64,000 nucleotides of DNA from Halorussus salinus (GTDB taxonomy: Archaea; Halobacteriota; Halobacteria; Halobacteriales; Haladaptataceae), in the NCBI RefSeq assembly GCF_004765815.2, contig NZ_ML974127.1:265259-329258 (forward strand), given 5' to 3'. Below the pieces are notes generated by a model. The model searched no databases. It was not told the origin of the DNA and saw only the letters and a list, made by a program, of their open reading frames with translations. Position numbers and translations under genes: made by a program. Positions 16,649 through 23,690 of this stretch are shown piece by piece. Every line of letters starts with the position of its first letter. Position 1 is the stretch's first letter.

Positions 16649-18124
16649 CTACCCCCGAAGTCGTCGGAGCATCACGCTGTACTCGTTTCGCTCGTAGAGC
16701 TTCTCCACGTGGTCGAGCGTCTCGTCGGCCGCCGCGGCGAGTCCGGTCGCTCGGGCGTCGTCGCCGACCGACGCGGCCTCCTCGGCGTCCTCGCGGAGCG
16801 CGTCCACCAGCGAGAGGAAGTGCAGTGGGATGCTGTGGTTGTGGTCCCTGCGCCCGTCCACGTAGCGGTCCTCGAACTCCTCGCGGCGGTCGGCCACCGA
16901 CGCGATGCGCTCGTCGGCCCCGGTCCCCGATTCGTTCGCGCCCTCGTCCGTGTCCGCGCCGTCGCCGAACGCGTCGTCGCCGAACATCCCGTCCCCACCG
17001 GTCTCGCCGACACTCCCGCTCGATTCGTCGAGTCGGTCGAGGAGGGTCCGGTCGTAGAATCGGAGTTCGTTGCGGACCGCGTAGGGGATGACCGCGTTCG
17101 AGTCGTCGGCCCGGTCGGCCATCCCGCGGAGGTCGCCGACCCGCTCGTCCAGCGCGTCCGCGACCGGTCCCGACCGCCCGTCGAGTCGGTCGGCCACGCT
17201 ATCAGCCAACTCGGCGACCTCCTCGGGGTCCAACTCCGCCACGATGCTCTGGGTCGTGGAGGCGGCGTCCAACTGCTCGACCGCGGTGTCGAGCGCGGCC
17301 CGGAGGTCGCCGATGCCCGGCGAGGCGAGGCGGTCGAGCATCCGCTTGGCGACCGCGCTCTCGGGGCGCTGTTCCCGGCGGACCGCGGCCGCGACCGACT
17401 GGACGCCCTCGTCGTCGCGTTCGTCGCTCCCGCTCTCGTCGCTGGCGTCGCTTTCGTCGTTCTCGTCGGCCGCCGCGACCTCCTCGACCAACTGCCGGAG
17501 GCCCGCCGCCACGTCGCCGTCCGCGCGGTCGAGGTGGTCCGCGGCGCGCCGGGCGTCGCCGGGCGTGACGGCTCTGTCGTCGGGGACTTCGCTCACCGCG
17601 CGTTCGAGCGCCCGCTGGCGGTCGAGCGCCGCCACCGCACGCTCCAACGCGGCTTCGAGTTCGTCGGGGTCCGCTCGGTCGGGCGCGGCTACGGCGTCCA
17701 GCAGTCGGCGGGCCGCGGGCGACGAGGGCGTCCGGTCGCGCTGGAGTCCGGTCGCCGCAGTTGCGACCGCGCCGTCCGCGTCCGAATCGCCGGTCCGGGG
17801 CGGGCGAACCGAGAGCCTGTCACCCTCGACCGCGCGAGCGAGCGCCTCGGCCTTCTCGACGCTCGTGGCGTCCACGGCGGGCGGGTCCCGGAGGTGACGG
17901 TCGAGGTCGGCGTCGCCCGCGAGGTCGTCGAGCGCGGCTTCGAGGTCGTCGAGTCGCCGGGCTATCGCGTCGGGGTCCTCGCGGGCGTCGAGTCGCCGCG
18001 CGATGTCGGCGAGGTCGTCCTCGTCGTCGGAGCCGCGACCGAAGAACCCGGCCACCCCGAGCGCGGCCAGCGAACAGACGGTTCCGGCTACCGCGAGGCC
18101 GCCGAGGGGAACGAGCGTCTGCAT
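16649..18124 (-). CDS. N-terminally membrane-anchored acidic coiled-coil protein
   Basis: A protein of 491 residues. The ATG was chosen because it gives an immediate membrane segment (LVPLGGLAVAGTVCSLAALG, about 3-25) and lies one base past the upstream FtsZ-like stop. The remainder is acidic and helical with repeated Arg/Leu/Ala heptads (DAIARRLDDLEAALDDLAGD), interrupted by two Asp/Glu/Ser-rich linkers (about 215-235 and 375-400). No enzymatic motif is seen. It follows FtsZ-like A directly, so a role as its membrane anchor or regulator is plausible, in the way ZapA/EzrA/SepF-type proteins serve FtsZ, although no sequence relation to those is visible. Confidence 0.7.
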   Translation of the reverse strand: MQTLVPLGGLAVAGTVCSLAALGVAGFFGRGSDDEDDLADIARRLDAREDPDAIARRLDDLEAALDDLAGDADLDRHLRDPPAVDATSVEKAEALARAVEGDRLSVRPPRTGDSDADGAVATAATGLQRDRTPSSPAARRLLDAVAAPDRADPDELEAALERAVAALDRQRALERAVSEVPDDRAVTPGDARRAADHLDRADGDVAAGLRQLVEEVAAADENDESDASDESGSDERDDEGVQSVAAAVRREQRPESAVAKRMLDRLASPGIGDLRAALDTAVEQLDAASTTQSIVAELDPEEVAELADSVADRLDGRSGPVADALDERVGDLRGMADRADDSNAVIPYAVRNELRFYDRTLLDRLDESSGSVGETGGDGMFGDDAFGDGADTDEGANESGTGADERIASVADRREEFEDRYVDGRRDHNHSIPLHFLSLVDALREDAEEAASVGDDARATGLAAAADETLDHVEKLYERNEYSVMLRRLRG

Positions 18125-18125
18125 G

Positions 18126-19739
18126 TCAGGCCATGTTCTCCCGGCCGAGACACGAGAACAGCGGGTCCACGAGGTGCCAGATGTCCCGGAGGTTTTCGGC
18201 CTGCTGGTTGTTGCCCTCCTCTTTGAGTTGCTTGGCGTGGTCGTACATCGCTTCGAGCGACGGCATCCGGGGGTTCCAGAGGGCACCCCAGAGGTACACG
18301 TCGTCCAGATACGGGATGACCATCTGGCTGACGTGGATGTCGATGGACCCGGCACTGCTCACGTCGTCGACGTTCAGGAACTCGTCGCCGCCGATTATCT
18401 CCCTGAGCGTGTTGTCGTTGACGTAGGGCGAGACTTGCTCCATCTTCTCCTCGGGGCCGTAGACGATGAAGGTACCACCCCACGCGGTCGTCGGGTCGAA
18501 GTCCGAGAGCCGGTTTTGGAACAGGGTGTTTCGGACCATGATTTCGAGCGACGACTTGTCGAGCTTTGCGTCGCGCGACCGCCCGAGAACCGGCGCGAGA
18601 ATGACCGCAGGGGTGTACTCGCGGTCGATGTCCAGCGGATACTTGTCCTCGACCGGCCGGAAGCTGTCGGACACGTCGAACACCTCGCCCTGAATCGACA
18701 TCGTGGCGTCCTGATCCACGATTTGGGGCGTCGAGGACATGGTGAACGCCTCCAAGTACGCGACCAGCGGCTTGTTGAGTTCGGTGTACTGGGGCGGGTT
18801 GTACTTCTCGATGCCGTCGATGCGGGGCTTCACGTCGCCCTGCACGTCCTGCAGTCGCTCGTTGTTGAACGGGATGATGGCGTCGGCCGTCTGGGAGATG
18901 CGCGCCAGTCCGACCGCGCCGTTGGTCCGCGCTCGTCCGCCGAACTTGTCCTCCGCCGAGGGGATGACGACCGAACTCAGCAGGGCCTTGTCGATGACGT
19001 AGTCGTCCGAGAGGACCTCCTCACGGACTTTCTCGGCCAGCGGCGGGGTCGAACCGCACCCGGTCCCCTTGGTGACGCTGTGGACGAACATGATAGCTTG
19101 GGCGTCCCGGATGTCTTGGGGGTCCATGTCCCAGCGGTCCCGGAAGGGGTTGCCCTCCTCGAAGTCGGCCCGGACGACCTTCTCGCCGAGGTCCCAACGC
19201 CGACCCATCCCGGAGTAGTCCTGCACGCCGAACCCGATGATGGCGTTGGGTAACAGGTCGTTACGGCTGTACTGCTTGAGTTCTTGGGCGTAGTAGGTCT
19301 GCTCCAACTCGGCGATGTTGGTGTTGAGCATCCCGTACCCGGCGAGGCCGCCGCGCCACACCATCGCTCGCTCCTCGTTGTTGCGCTCCAAGGTGTTTTT
19401 TCGGAGTAGGATGGCGTCCATGATGTTGTTGCCCGCGCCGCCGACGCCGATCATGTACCACTTCTTGCCGTACGCCGAGTCCAGCAGGTCGTCGTCCATC
19501 GCGGGACCGTCGTCCATCGGGGTCCCTATCCGATCGACGGACCCGGAGTCGTCCGGTTCCGAGTCGTCCTCGTCGCCGAGGTCCGCGGGTTCGCCCTCCT
19601 CGAACAGTCGGTCGTACCGGTCGCTGTACACCGCCCGGACCGACGTTTCGTCCGCGGCGTGCGAGCCGAGGAGGTGTTCGTCGAGGCTGTCTTCGTCCCA
19701 TTCGGTCTCCGTCTGAAAGCAGATTCTGCACTTTGTCAT
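18126..19739 (-). CDS. FtsZ/tubulin-like GTPase, paralogue A, with N-terminal C2H2 zinc finger
   Basis: A protein of 537 residues. Residues 4-27 have the spacing C-x2-C-x14-H-x4-H (C4, C7, H22, H27), a C2H2-type finger. An acidic linker follows, then the GTPase domain. T1 is IGVGGAGNN (97-105) as in FtsZ. T3 includes GMLNTN. The T4 signature is altered to TKGTGCGS (223-230), with Lys in place of a glycine. T6 is IIPFNNERL, and a T7-like DVSD lies at 355-358. The zinc finger is not part of FtsZ, CetZ or tubulin as known to me. The finger could recruit a protein, membrane component or nucleic acid; the sequence does not say which. Confidence 0.85.
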   Translation of the reverse strand: MTKCRICFQTETEWDEDSLDEHLLGSHAADETSVRAVYSDRYDRLFEEGEPADLGDEDDSEPDDSGSVDRIGTPMDDGPAMDDDLLDSAYGKKWYMIGVGGAGNNIMDAILLRKNTLERNNEERAMVWRGGLAGYGMLNTNIAELEQTYYAQELKQYSRNDLLPNAIIGFGVQDYSGMGRRWDLGEKVVRADFEEGNPFRDRWDMDPQDIRDAQAIMFVHSVTKGTGCGSTPPLAEKVREEVLSDDYVIDKALLSSVVIPSAEDKFGGRARTNGAVGLARISQTADAIIPFNNERLQDVQGDVKPRIDGIEKYNPPQYTELNKPLVAYLEAFTMSSTPQIVDQDATMSIQGEVFDVSDSFRPVEDKYPLDIDREYTPAVILAPVLGRSRDAKLDKSSLEIMVRNTLFQNRLSDFDPTTAWGGTFIVYGPEEKMEQVSPYVNDNTLREIIGGDEFLNVDDVSSAGSIDIHVSQMVIPYLDDVYLWGALWNPRMPSLEAMYDHAKQLKEEGNNQQAENLRDIWHLVDPLFSCLGRENMA

Positions 19740-19793
19740 TGTTGTCGCTCGCGTCTGTCTCCCGCTGTCTGTCGCTCTCGTACCGTGCGCCGG

Positions 19794-19847
19794 TCTCCTG
19801 CCGTCGGTCGCTTTCCTGCCACCGCTCGCTCTCCTGCCGTCGGTCGC
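19794..19847 (-). repeat. 18-bp tandem repeat, three copies, in operon gap
   Basis: The 154-bp gap between the four-TM coiled-coil gene and FtsZ-like A contains three 18-bp units (19794-19811, 19812-19829, 19830-19847). The outer two are identical and the middle one is diverged. The gap 19740-19893 holds no other feature I can support. Confidence 0.7.
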
Positions 19848-19893
19848 TCGCCCGTCACGTCCGTCGTCGGTCGCTCGTCCGCCGTCGCGAGAC

Positions 19894-21837
19894 TCACGCG
19901 TACTGCTCCTGATACCGCTCGTGGAGCGCGTCTATCGCCCGGTCGGTCGAGGTCCCGTCTTTCGGCACTAACTCTACGAATCCCGGCGGCGCGCCCTCCT
20001 GCACGTCGAACTCTGCGACCACGTCCGTCTGGCGCTCGGCGAACTGCTCCAAGCGATTCAGCACCGTGGGCGTGGCGACGCTCTCGGGGAGGTCGTCGGT
20101 CTGGAGCTGTGCCCGGTCGGCGTCGGTCTCGCGTCCGGCGTTCTTCAGCTCTCGGAGGACGAACAGCACCGAGTCGATTATCTCCTCGGGGCGTGCCCGC
20201 TCGTCCCGCCGGTCGCGGCTGTCGTCGGCGTCCCGGCCGCTCGCGTCTCGACTCCCTGCCTCTCGACTCTCTGCCTCCCGGCCGTCGCCGCGGCTCTCGA
20301 CAGCCCCGACCGACCCGGAACCGGACGCGGCGCGAGCGGCGTCGCTCCCGGCAGTCGCTGGCTCCTCGGGGTAGGTGAGCGACACCGCGCCGTCTTCGAC
20401 CCGGAACTCCACGTCGTAGTCGCGCTCGAACGCCGGTCGGAGTTCCGCGACTAGCTCCTCGTCTACGCCGCTCGGGAGCGAGACGCGCTCGCCGCCGTGG
20501 TCGATGGTCCCGACCACGCTCCACAGGAACTCCACGAGCGTCACGAGTTCGCCCGCGTCGGCCGCGGCCGACTCCACCCGGCGCTCGGCGTCGTCGAACC
20601 GACAGTCGTGGAGGTCGTCTTTCCCCGCGTCGAGTTCCGAGCGGACGTTCCGGACGCTCGGGAGGTCGTCGTGACGCCCTTCGATTGCCACCTCGGCGAG
20701 TCGGTCGGCGACCTGCCCCTCGAACCGCTCGGTCTTGTTCTCGACCGTTTCGAGGTCCGCCTCGGCCGCCTCGGCCGTCTCGGCGAACGCGGCCTCGCGC
20801 TCGCCGACGTGGGCCTCGATTCGCTCGACGTGGTCGTCCACCTGCCCGACGGCCGCGCCGACCGTCTGGAGGTCGTCGCCCTCCTCGACGTGGTTCGACA
20901 GCACGTCGCTCACGCGGTCGAGGTGGACCGACGCGTCGAACGCGGGCACGTCTACCTCGCGGAAGCGACTCGGCAAGTTCACGAGTTCGTAGGCTCGGTC
21001 GTACCGCGACCAGCACTGGACGGTGCCGTAGGTGGTCGTCACGCCCGAGGCGACCCGCTCGCGGAGTTCGTCGTCGATTCGCTCGACTTCGGCCGCCGGG
21101 TCGAGCGCGTCCACGCGACTCCGGAGCGCGGCCGCGTCCGCACGAAGCCGGTCGGCCGACTGGCGCTCGGCGGCGTCGAGGTCCTCCGCGATGTCGTCGC
21201 ACTCGCGGCGGAATTCCCGGCGAGAGTCCTTCGCGCGCTCGACGCCGGTCGGCGCGACTTCCGAGAGCGCGTCGAGGTCGCCGATTCGCCGCCGGTAGGT
21301 TTCCTCGAACTCCTCGCGCTTCTCGTCCAGCTCCGCGGTCACTTCGGCGAGTTCGGCCGACTTCTCCTCGACTACCTGCTCGTCCCAGTCGTGACGAAGG
21401 GCGGCCCCGATGGCCGCGCCCGAGGCCACCACCGGCACTGCGAAGAAGCCGACGACCTGCACCGTCGGCACCTCCATGCCGAACATCGGCGCGTAGACGC
21501 CGAAGAAGAGCGCGAAGAAGAGGACCGAGACGAGTCCGGCGGCCGCGAAGGTCACGTCCCGGTTGCGCCGTCGGAACTGGGCGACGCCCTGCGCGCCCCA
21601 CGCGCCCGCGATGAGGATAAAGAGGCCGAACACGAGCGTCGGACTCTGCCACATCAACACGGCGGCGGCGTCGAACACCGCGACCGACCGAATCGCGCCT
21701 TGGACACCGCCGAGTCCCGCCGACCCGAGCGTCGTCTCTACCATCGCCAACGTCGTCTGCACGAACGTCGCAAGTATCGGTACCCCTGCGAGCCCCCACG
21801 CCGCGAGCGTCGCTTTCGTTTCACGACCTGTAGCCAT
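19894..21837 (-). CDS. Four-TM coiled-coil membrane protein, first gene of FtsZ-like operon
   Basis: A protein of 647 residues. It starts at the ATG that follows a promoter-like element; a GTG one codon upstream is possible. Four hydrophobic segments fill about residues 12-150 (for example LVFGLFILIAGAWGAQGVAQ and VSVLFFALFFGVYAPMFG). Next comes a long charged helical region (about 160-430) with strong coiled-coil character (ELAEVTAELDEKREEFEETY). A central domain is followed by a Ser/Arg/Asp-rich linker and a C-terminal helical domain of about 110 residues. Four segments with a basic N-terminus place the coiled coils in the cytosol. It heads the operon and is probably a membrane platform. 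No family is recognised. Confidence 0.75.
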   Translation of the reverse strand: MATGRETKATLAAWGLAGVPILATFVQTTLAMVETTLGSAGLGGVQGAIRSVAVFDAAAVLMWQSPTLVFGLFILIAGAWGAQGVAQFRRRNRDVTFAAAGLVSVLFFALFFGVYAPMFGMEVPTVQVVGFFAVPVVASGAAIGAALRHDWDEQVVEEKSAELAEVTAELDEKREEFEETYRRRIGDLDALSEVAPTGVERAKDSRREFRRECDDIAEDLDAAERQSADRLRADAAALRSRVDALDPAAEVERIDDELRERVASGVTTTYGTVQCWSRYDRAYELVNLPSRFREVDVPAFDASVHLDRVSDVLSNHVEEGDDLQTVGAAVGQVDDHVERIEAHVGEREAAFAETAEAAEADLETVENKTERFEGQVADRLAEVAIEGRHDDLPSVRNVRSELDAGKDDLHDCRFDDAERRVESAAADAGELVTLVEFLWSVVGTIDHGGERVSLPSGVDEELVAELRPAFERDYDVEFRVEDGAVSLTYPEEPATAGSDAARAASGSGSVGAVESRGDGREAESREAGSRDASGRDADDSRDRRDERARPEEIIDSVLFVLRELKNAGRETDADRAQLQTDDLPESVATPTVLNRLEQFAERQTDVVAEFDVQEGAPPGFVELVPKDGTSTDRAIDALHERYQEQYA

Positions 21838-21860
21838 CACCTACATATCTCACAGGGGGG

Positions 21861-21874
21861 TTTCAAAACGTTTA
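21861..21874 (-). promoter_or_regulatory. Probable promoter of the FtsZ-like operon
   Basis: An AT-rich box in GC-rich DNA (TTTCAAAACGTTTA on the plus strand) lies 24-37 bases upstream of the first ATG on the minus strand. That is the spacing expected for the TATA element of a leaderless or nearly leaderless haloarchaeal transcript. Confidence 0.5.
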
Positions 21875-22080
21875 CCCTTGCTACAGATGCGGAAAATGGC
21901 GAGACAGCGCCGGAGTCGGTCAGTCCTGAAAGCTACCTGAAGAGACTGGTCTCGACGGAGACGTACGTTCGAGTCGCCTCGCTCGCCGCCGGGTCGGGAC
22001 TCGCCGCACCGACCGCTCTGGCTGGCGGCGTTCTCCGGTCGAGGAGAGACGGGACTCCTCGGTCGTGAGGTAGCGTCGAT

Positions 22081-22298
22081 AGAAAGCGCCCGAGGCGGGA
22101 TTTGAACCGGAGTCAGACGGTCCGGGCGTGCGACTGATAGGGTTCAACTCCATCTAATCGACCGTTTCCGAGTCACGACGAAGCGAAGAGAGCAGTTGCT
22201 CGCCCGTTAGTTCGTCGGCAGAAAGCGCCCGAGGCGGGATTTGAACCCGCGTCACGACCGTGACAGGGTCGTATGATGGGCCACTACACCACCCGGGC
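22081..22298 (-). repeat. tRNA-Asp duplication unit, copy 1
   Basis: The unit consists of a tRNA-Asp gene plus, about 120 bp downstream, a 21-bp copy of its own 3' end (22088-22108, exact match to the T-arm and acceptor 3' strand), separated by a conserved spacer. The same arrangement recurs at 22919-23159. The spacer of both copies contains a second T-arm-like segment on the opposite strand. Copy 2 has 24 extra bases, a partial tandem duplication in the spacer. No protein gene is supported in 21838-22225. Confidence 0.8.
22226..22298 (-). tRNA. tRNA-Asp (GTC), copy 1
   Basis: A 73-nt cloverleaf on the minus strand. The 7-bp acceptor stem starts GCCCGGG and pairs with CTCGGGC (one G-U). The anticodon stem CGACC/GGTCG encloses the loop CTGTCAC with anticodon GTC, and the T-loop is TTCAAAT. 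The base after the stem is G73, the aspartate discriminator. CCA is not encoded. It is identical to the second copy at 23087-23159. Confidence 0.95.
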
Positions 22299-22386
22299 TT
22301 CCGAGTGCATTTCCTCTTTTCTGCCGCGCTTATTAATGGGTATCGGTTTCGTCGCCCATTGGTAAAATCTGCCGCACGTGGGCGGG

Positions 22387-22806
22387 CTACTCGAACCGTT
22401 CGGACATCTCGTACTCGTTCGCCCAGTTAATCCTCGATTTCGGGGCCTTCGGATTGGGTTCCTCGACCCGTAGTCACATCTCGCCGCTTCCCGTCTCCTC
22501 GATGGGGACCCAGTACGCGGTGTCCGTATCGGGCGAGTAGACGGCGTACGCGTCGATTTCGTCCGCGGTGTAGTCGGCGTCGATTCGACCGTCGGAGTTC
22601 GTGGTCGAGGAGTAGAGATTGAACCGGACCGTGCCGTCGATTCGACTCCTCGTCTTGCACTGGACGCGGTAGCGCCGGGTTCCGTCGTCTACGACGAGGT
22701 CGTAGCGGTCGCTGTCTCCGAAGGGGACCGACACGGAGACTCCGGCGGCCATTAGTCGCCCGAGAAGCGTCGCTTCCGTCTCGTCTCCTCTGCGTGATGG
22801 ATTCAC
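22387..22806 (-). pseudogene. PD-(D/E)XK homing-endonuclease-like gene (PDDEXK_5/I-Ssp6803I type) with in-frame stop
   Basis: From a GTG start the frame encodes an N-terminal GDETEATLLGRL helix, then VPFGDSDRYDLVVDD and YRVQCKTRS, which fit the PD-(D/E)XK core (D, then Q-x-K) of the I-Ssp6803I-like family. The frame meets TGA at 22474-22476, giving 110 residues. Reading straight on in the same frame gives LRVEEPNPKAPKSRINWANE and a natural TAG at 22387. That is the length and C-terminal pattern I would expect of the family. The stop is explained by a single CGA-to-TGA change. It lies between the two tRNA-Asp units. It is either a recent pseudogene or a C-terminally truncated protein. Confidence 0.7.
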
Positions 22807-22918
22807 GAGTCGCTACAAGATGTGCCGTCATCGTATTTAACGGACGGGTCATCTCGGAGAACAACGAATCGACCACTCGAAGCGAGGAGACGCACCGCTC
22901 CACGATTAGTTCGTCGGC

Positions 22919-23159
22919 AGAAAGCGCCCGAGGCGGGATTTGAACCGGAGTCAGACGGTCCGGGCGTGCGGCCTACGGCCGTTCCGGGCGTGCGACTGAC
23001 AGGGTTCAAATCCCTCTAATCGACCGTTTCCGAGTCACGACGAAGCAAGAGAAATCACTGCTCGGAAGTTGGTTCGTCGGAGAAAGCGCCCGAGGCGGGA
23101 TTTGAACCCGCGTCACGACCGTGACAGGGTCGTATGATGGGCCACTACACCACCCGGGC
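22919..23159 (-). repeat. tRNA-Asp duplication unit, copy 2
   Basis: The second copy of the tRNA plus spacer plus 21-bp 3'-end remnant (22926-22946). Compared with copy 1 the spacer carries a 24-bp insertion built from an imperfect repeat of the CCGGGCGTGCG segment. The sequence around the remnants (TTCGTCGGCAGAAAGCGCC) is also shared, so the duplication includes tRNA flanks. Confidence 0.8.
23087..23159 (-). tRNA. tRNA-Asp (GTC), copy 2
   Basis: Identical in all 73 positions to the copy at 22226-22298, including anticodon GTC and discriminator G73. The first bases of the 5' flank (TTCCGAGTGCATT on the plus strand) are also shared. In transcription order it precedes the endonuclease remnant. 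Confidence 0.95.
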
Positions 23160-23278
23160 TTCCGAGTGCATTCCTTCGTTGTCCCCGGTTAGACTTAAGG
23201 CTTCTCAAACGACTCCGGTACGGGACTCCCTCTCGGTGTCGTCGGCTTCCGTTCTGCGCGGATGCTCCTCGCCGCAAA

Positions 23279-23388
23279 CAATTTATATCTCGACGGAGTG
23301 GGTGACAATCGTAGGCACCCTCCTCGGTTGGGGGTAGTGGGGTCGAACAGCTAGCGGTCCGAGAGCTACTTAGCAAGCCTTAAATGAA
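23279..23388 (+). promoter_or_regulatory. Candidate promoters of the rpo operon
   Basis: Two TATA-like boxes precede rpoH: AATTTATATC at about 23279-23288 and CCTTAAATGA at 23378-23387. The proximal one would start transcription about 50 bases before the rpoH ATG, the distal one about 155 bases before. The 301-bp interval between the tRNA and rpoH holds no protein gene I can support. Confidence 0.45.
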
Positions 23389-23460
23389 TTCCCTGTGTAA
23401 TGCCCTGTAGTATCTCGTGATAGCCATTTCTCCCTCTGCGCAGACAACCCATCGCCACAC

Positions 23461-23688
23461 ATGGTAGACGTAAGCCAACACGACATGGTTCCGGACCACA
23501 GCGTCGTCGACGACGAGGAGTTAGACGGCGTGTTAGAAGAGTACGACATCAAATCGACCGACTTGCCGAAGATAAAACGGACCGACCCCGCGCTCCCCGA
23601 CGACGCGGAGGTCGGCGACGTGATCAAGATCGTGCGCGACTCCCGAACGACAGACACCGCGACCATATACCGACTCGTCGTAGAATAA
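23461..23688 (+). CDS. rpoH: DNA-directed RNA polymerase subunit H (Rpo5)
   Basis: A protein of 75 residues, the usual length of archaeal Rpo5, the homologue of the C-terminal domain of eukaryotic Rpb5. The conserved core is visible: [14 protein letters not shown] near the start, [11 protein letters not shown] in the middle and [12 protein letters not shown] at the end. It is the first gene of the polymerase operon, with rpoB'' starting two bases after its stop. It forms part of the polymerase jaw that holds downstream DNA. Assignment is secure from sequence and position. Confidence 0.97.
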   Translation: MVDVSQHDMVPDHSVVDDEELDGVLEEYDIKSTDLPKIKRTDPALPDDAEVGDVIKIVRDSRTTDTATIYRLVVE

Positions 23689-23690
23689 TA

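Noticed and set aside
10645-19739. The three GTPases as canonical FtsZ1/FtsZ2 or CetZ
   Set aside because: T4 loops, lengths, a zinc finger and lack of the usual C-terminal tail all differ. The neighbourhood also differs from known ftsZ and cetZ loci as I recall them.
19794-19847. CRISPR-like array
   Set aside because: Units are 18 bp with no spacers between them and no cas genes nearby. It is a simple tandem repeat. No CRISPR array was seen elsewhere.
19736-21799. A 687-codon minus-strand frame overlapping the four-TM coiled-coil gene
   Set aside because: Arg/Pro/Gly-rich shadow. The overlapping frame has four membrane segments and coiled coils and a start next to a promoter-like box.
22803-23009. 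Short frame (start TTG) reading NPVSRTPG...SNPASGAF
   Set aside because: It is a translation of the tRNA 3'-end remnant and its spacer, and recurs at the other copy. It is not a protein gene.
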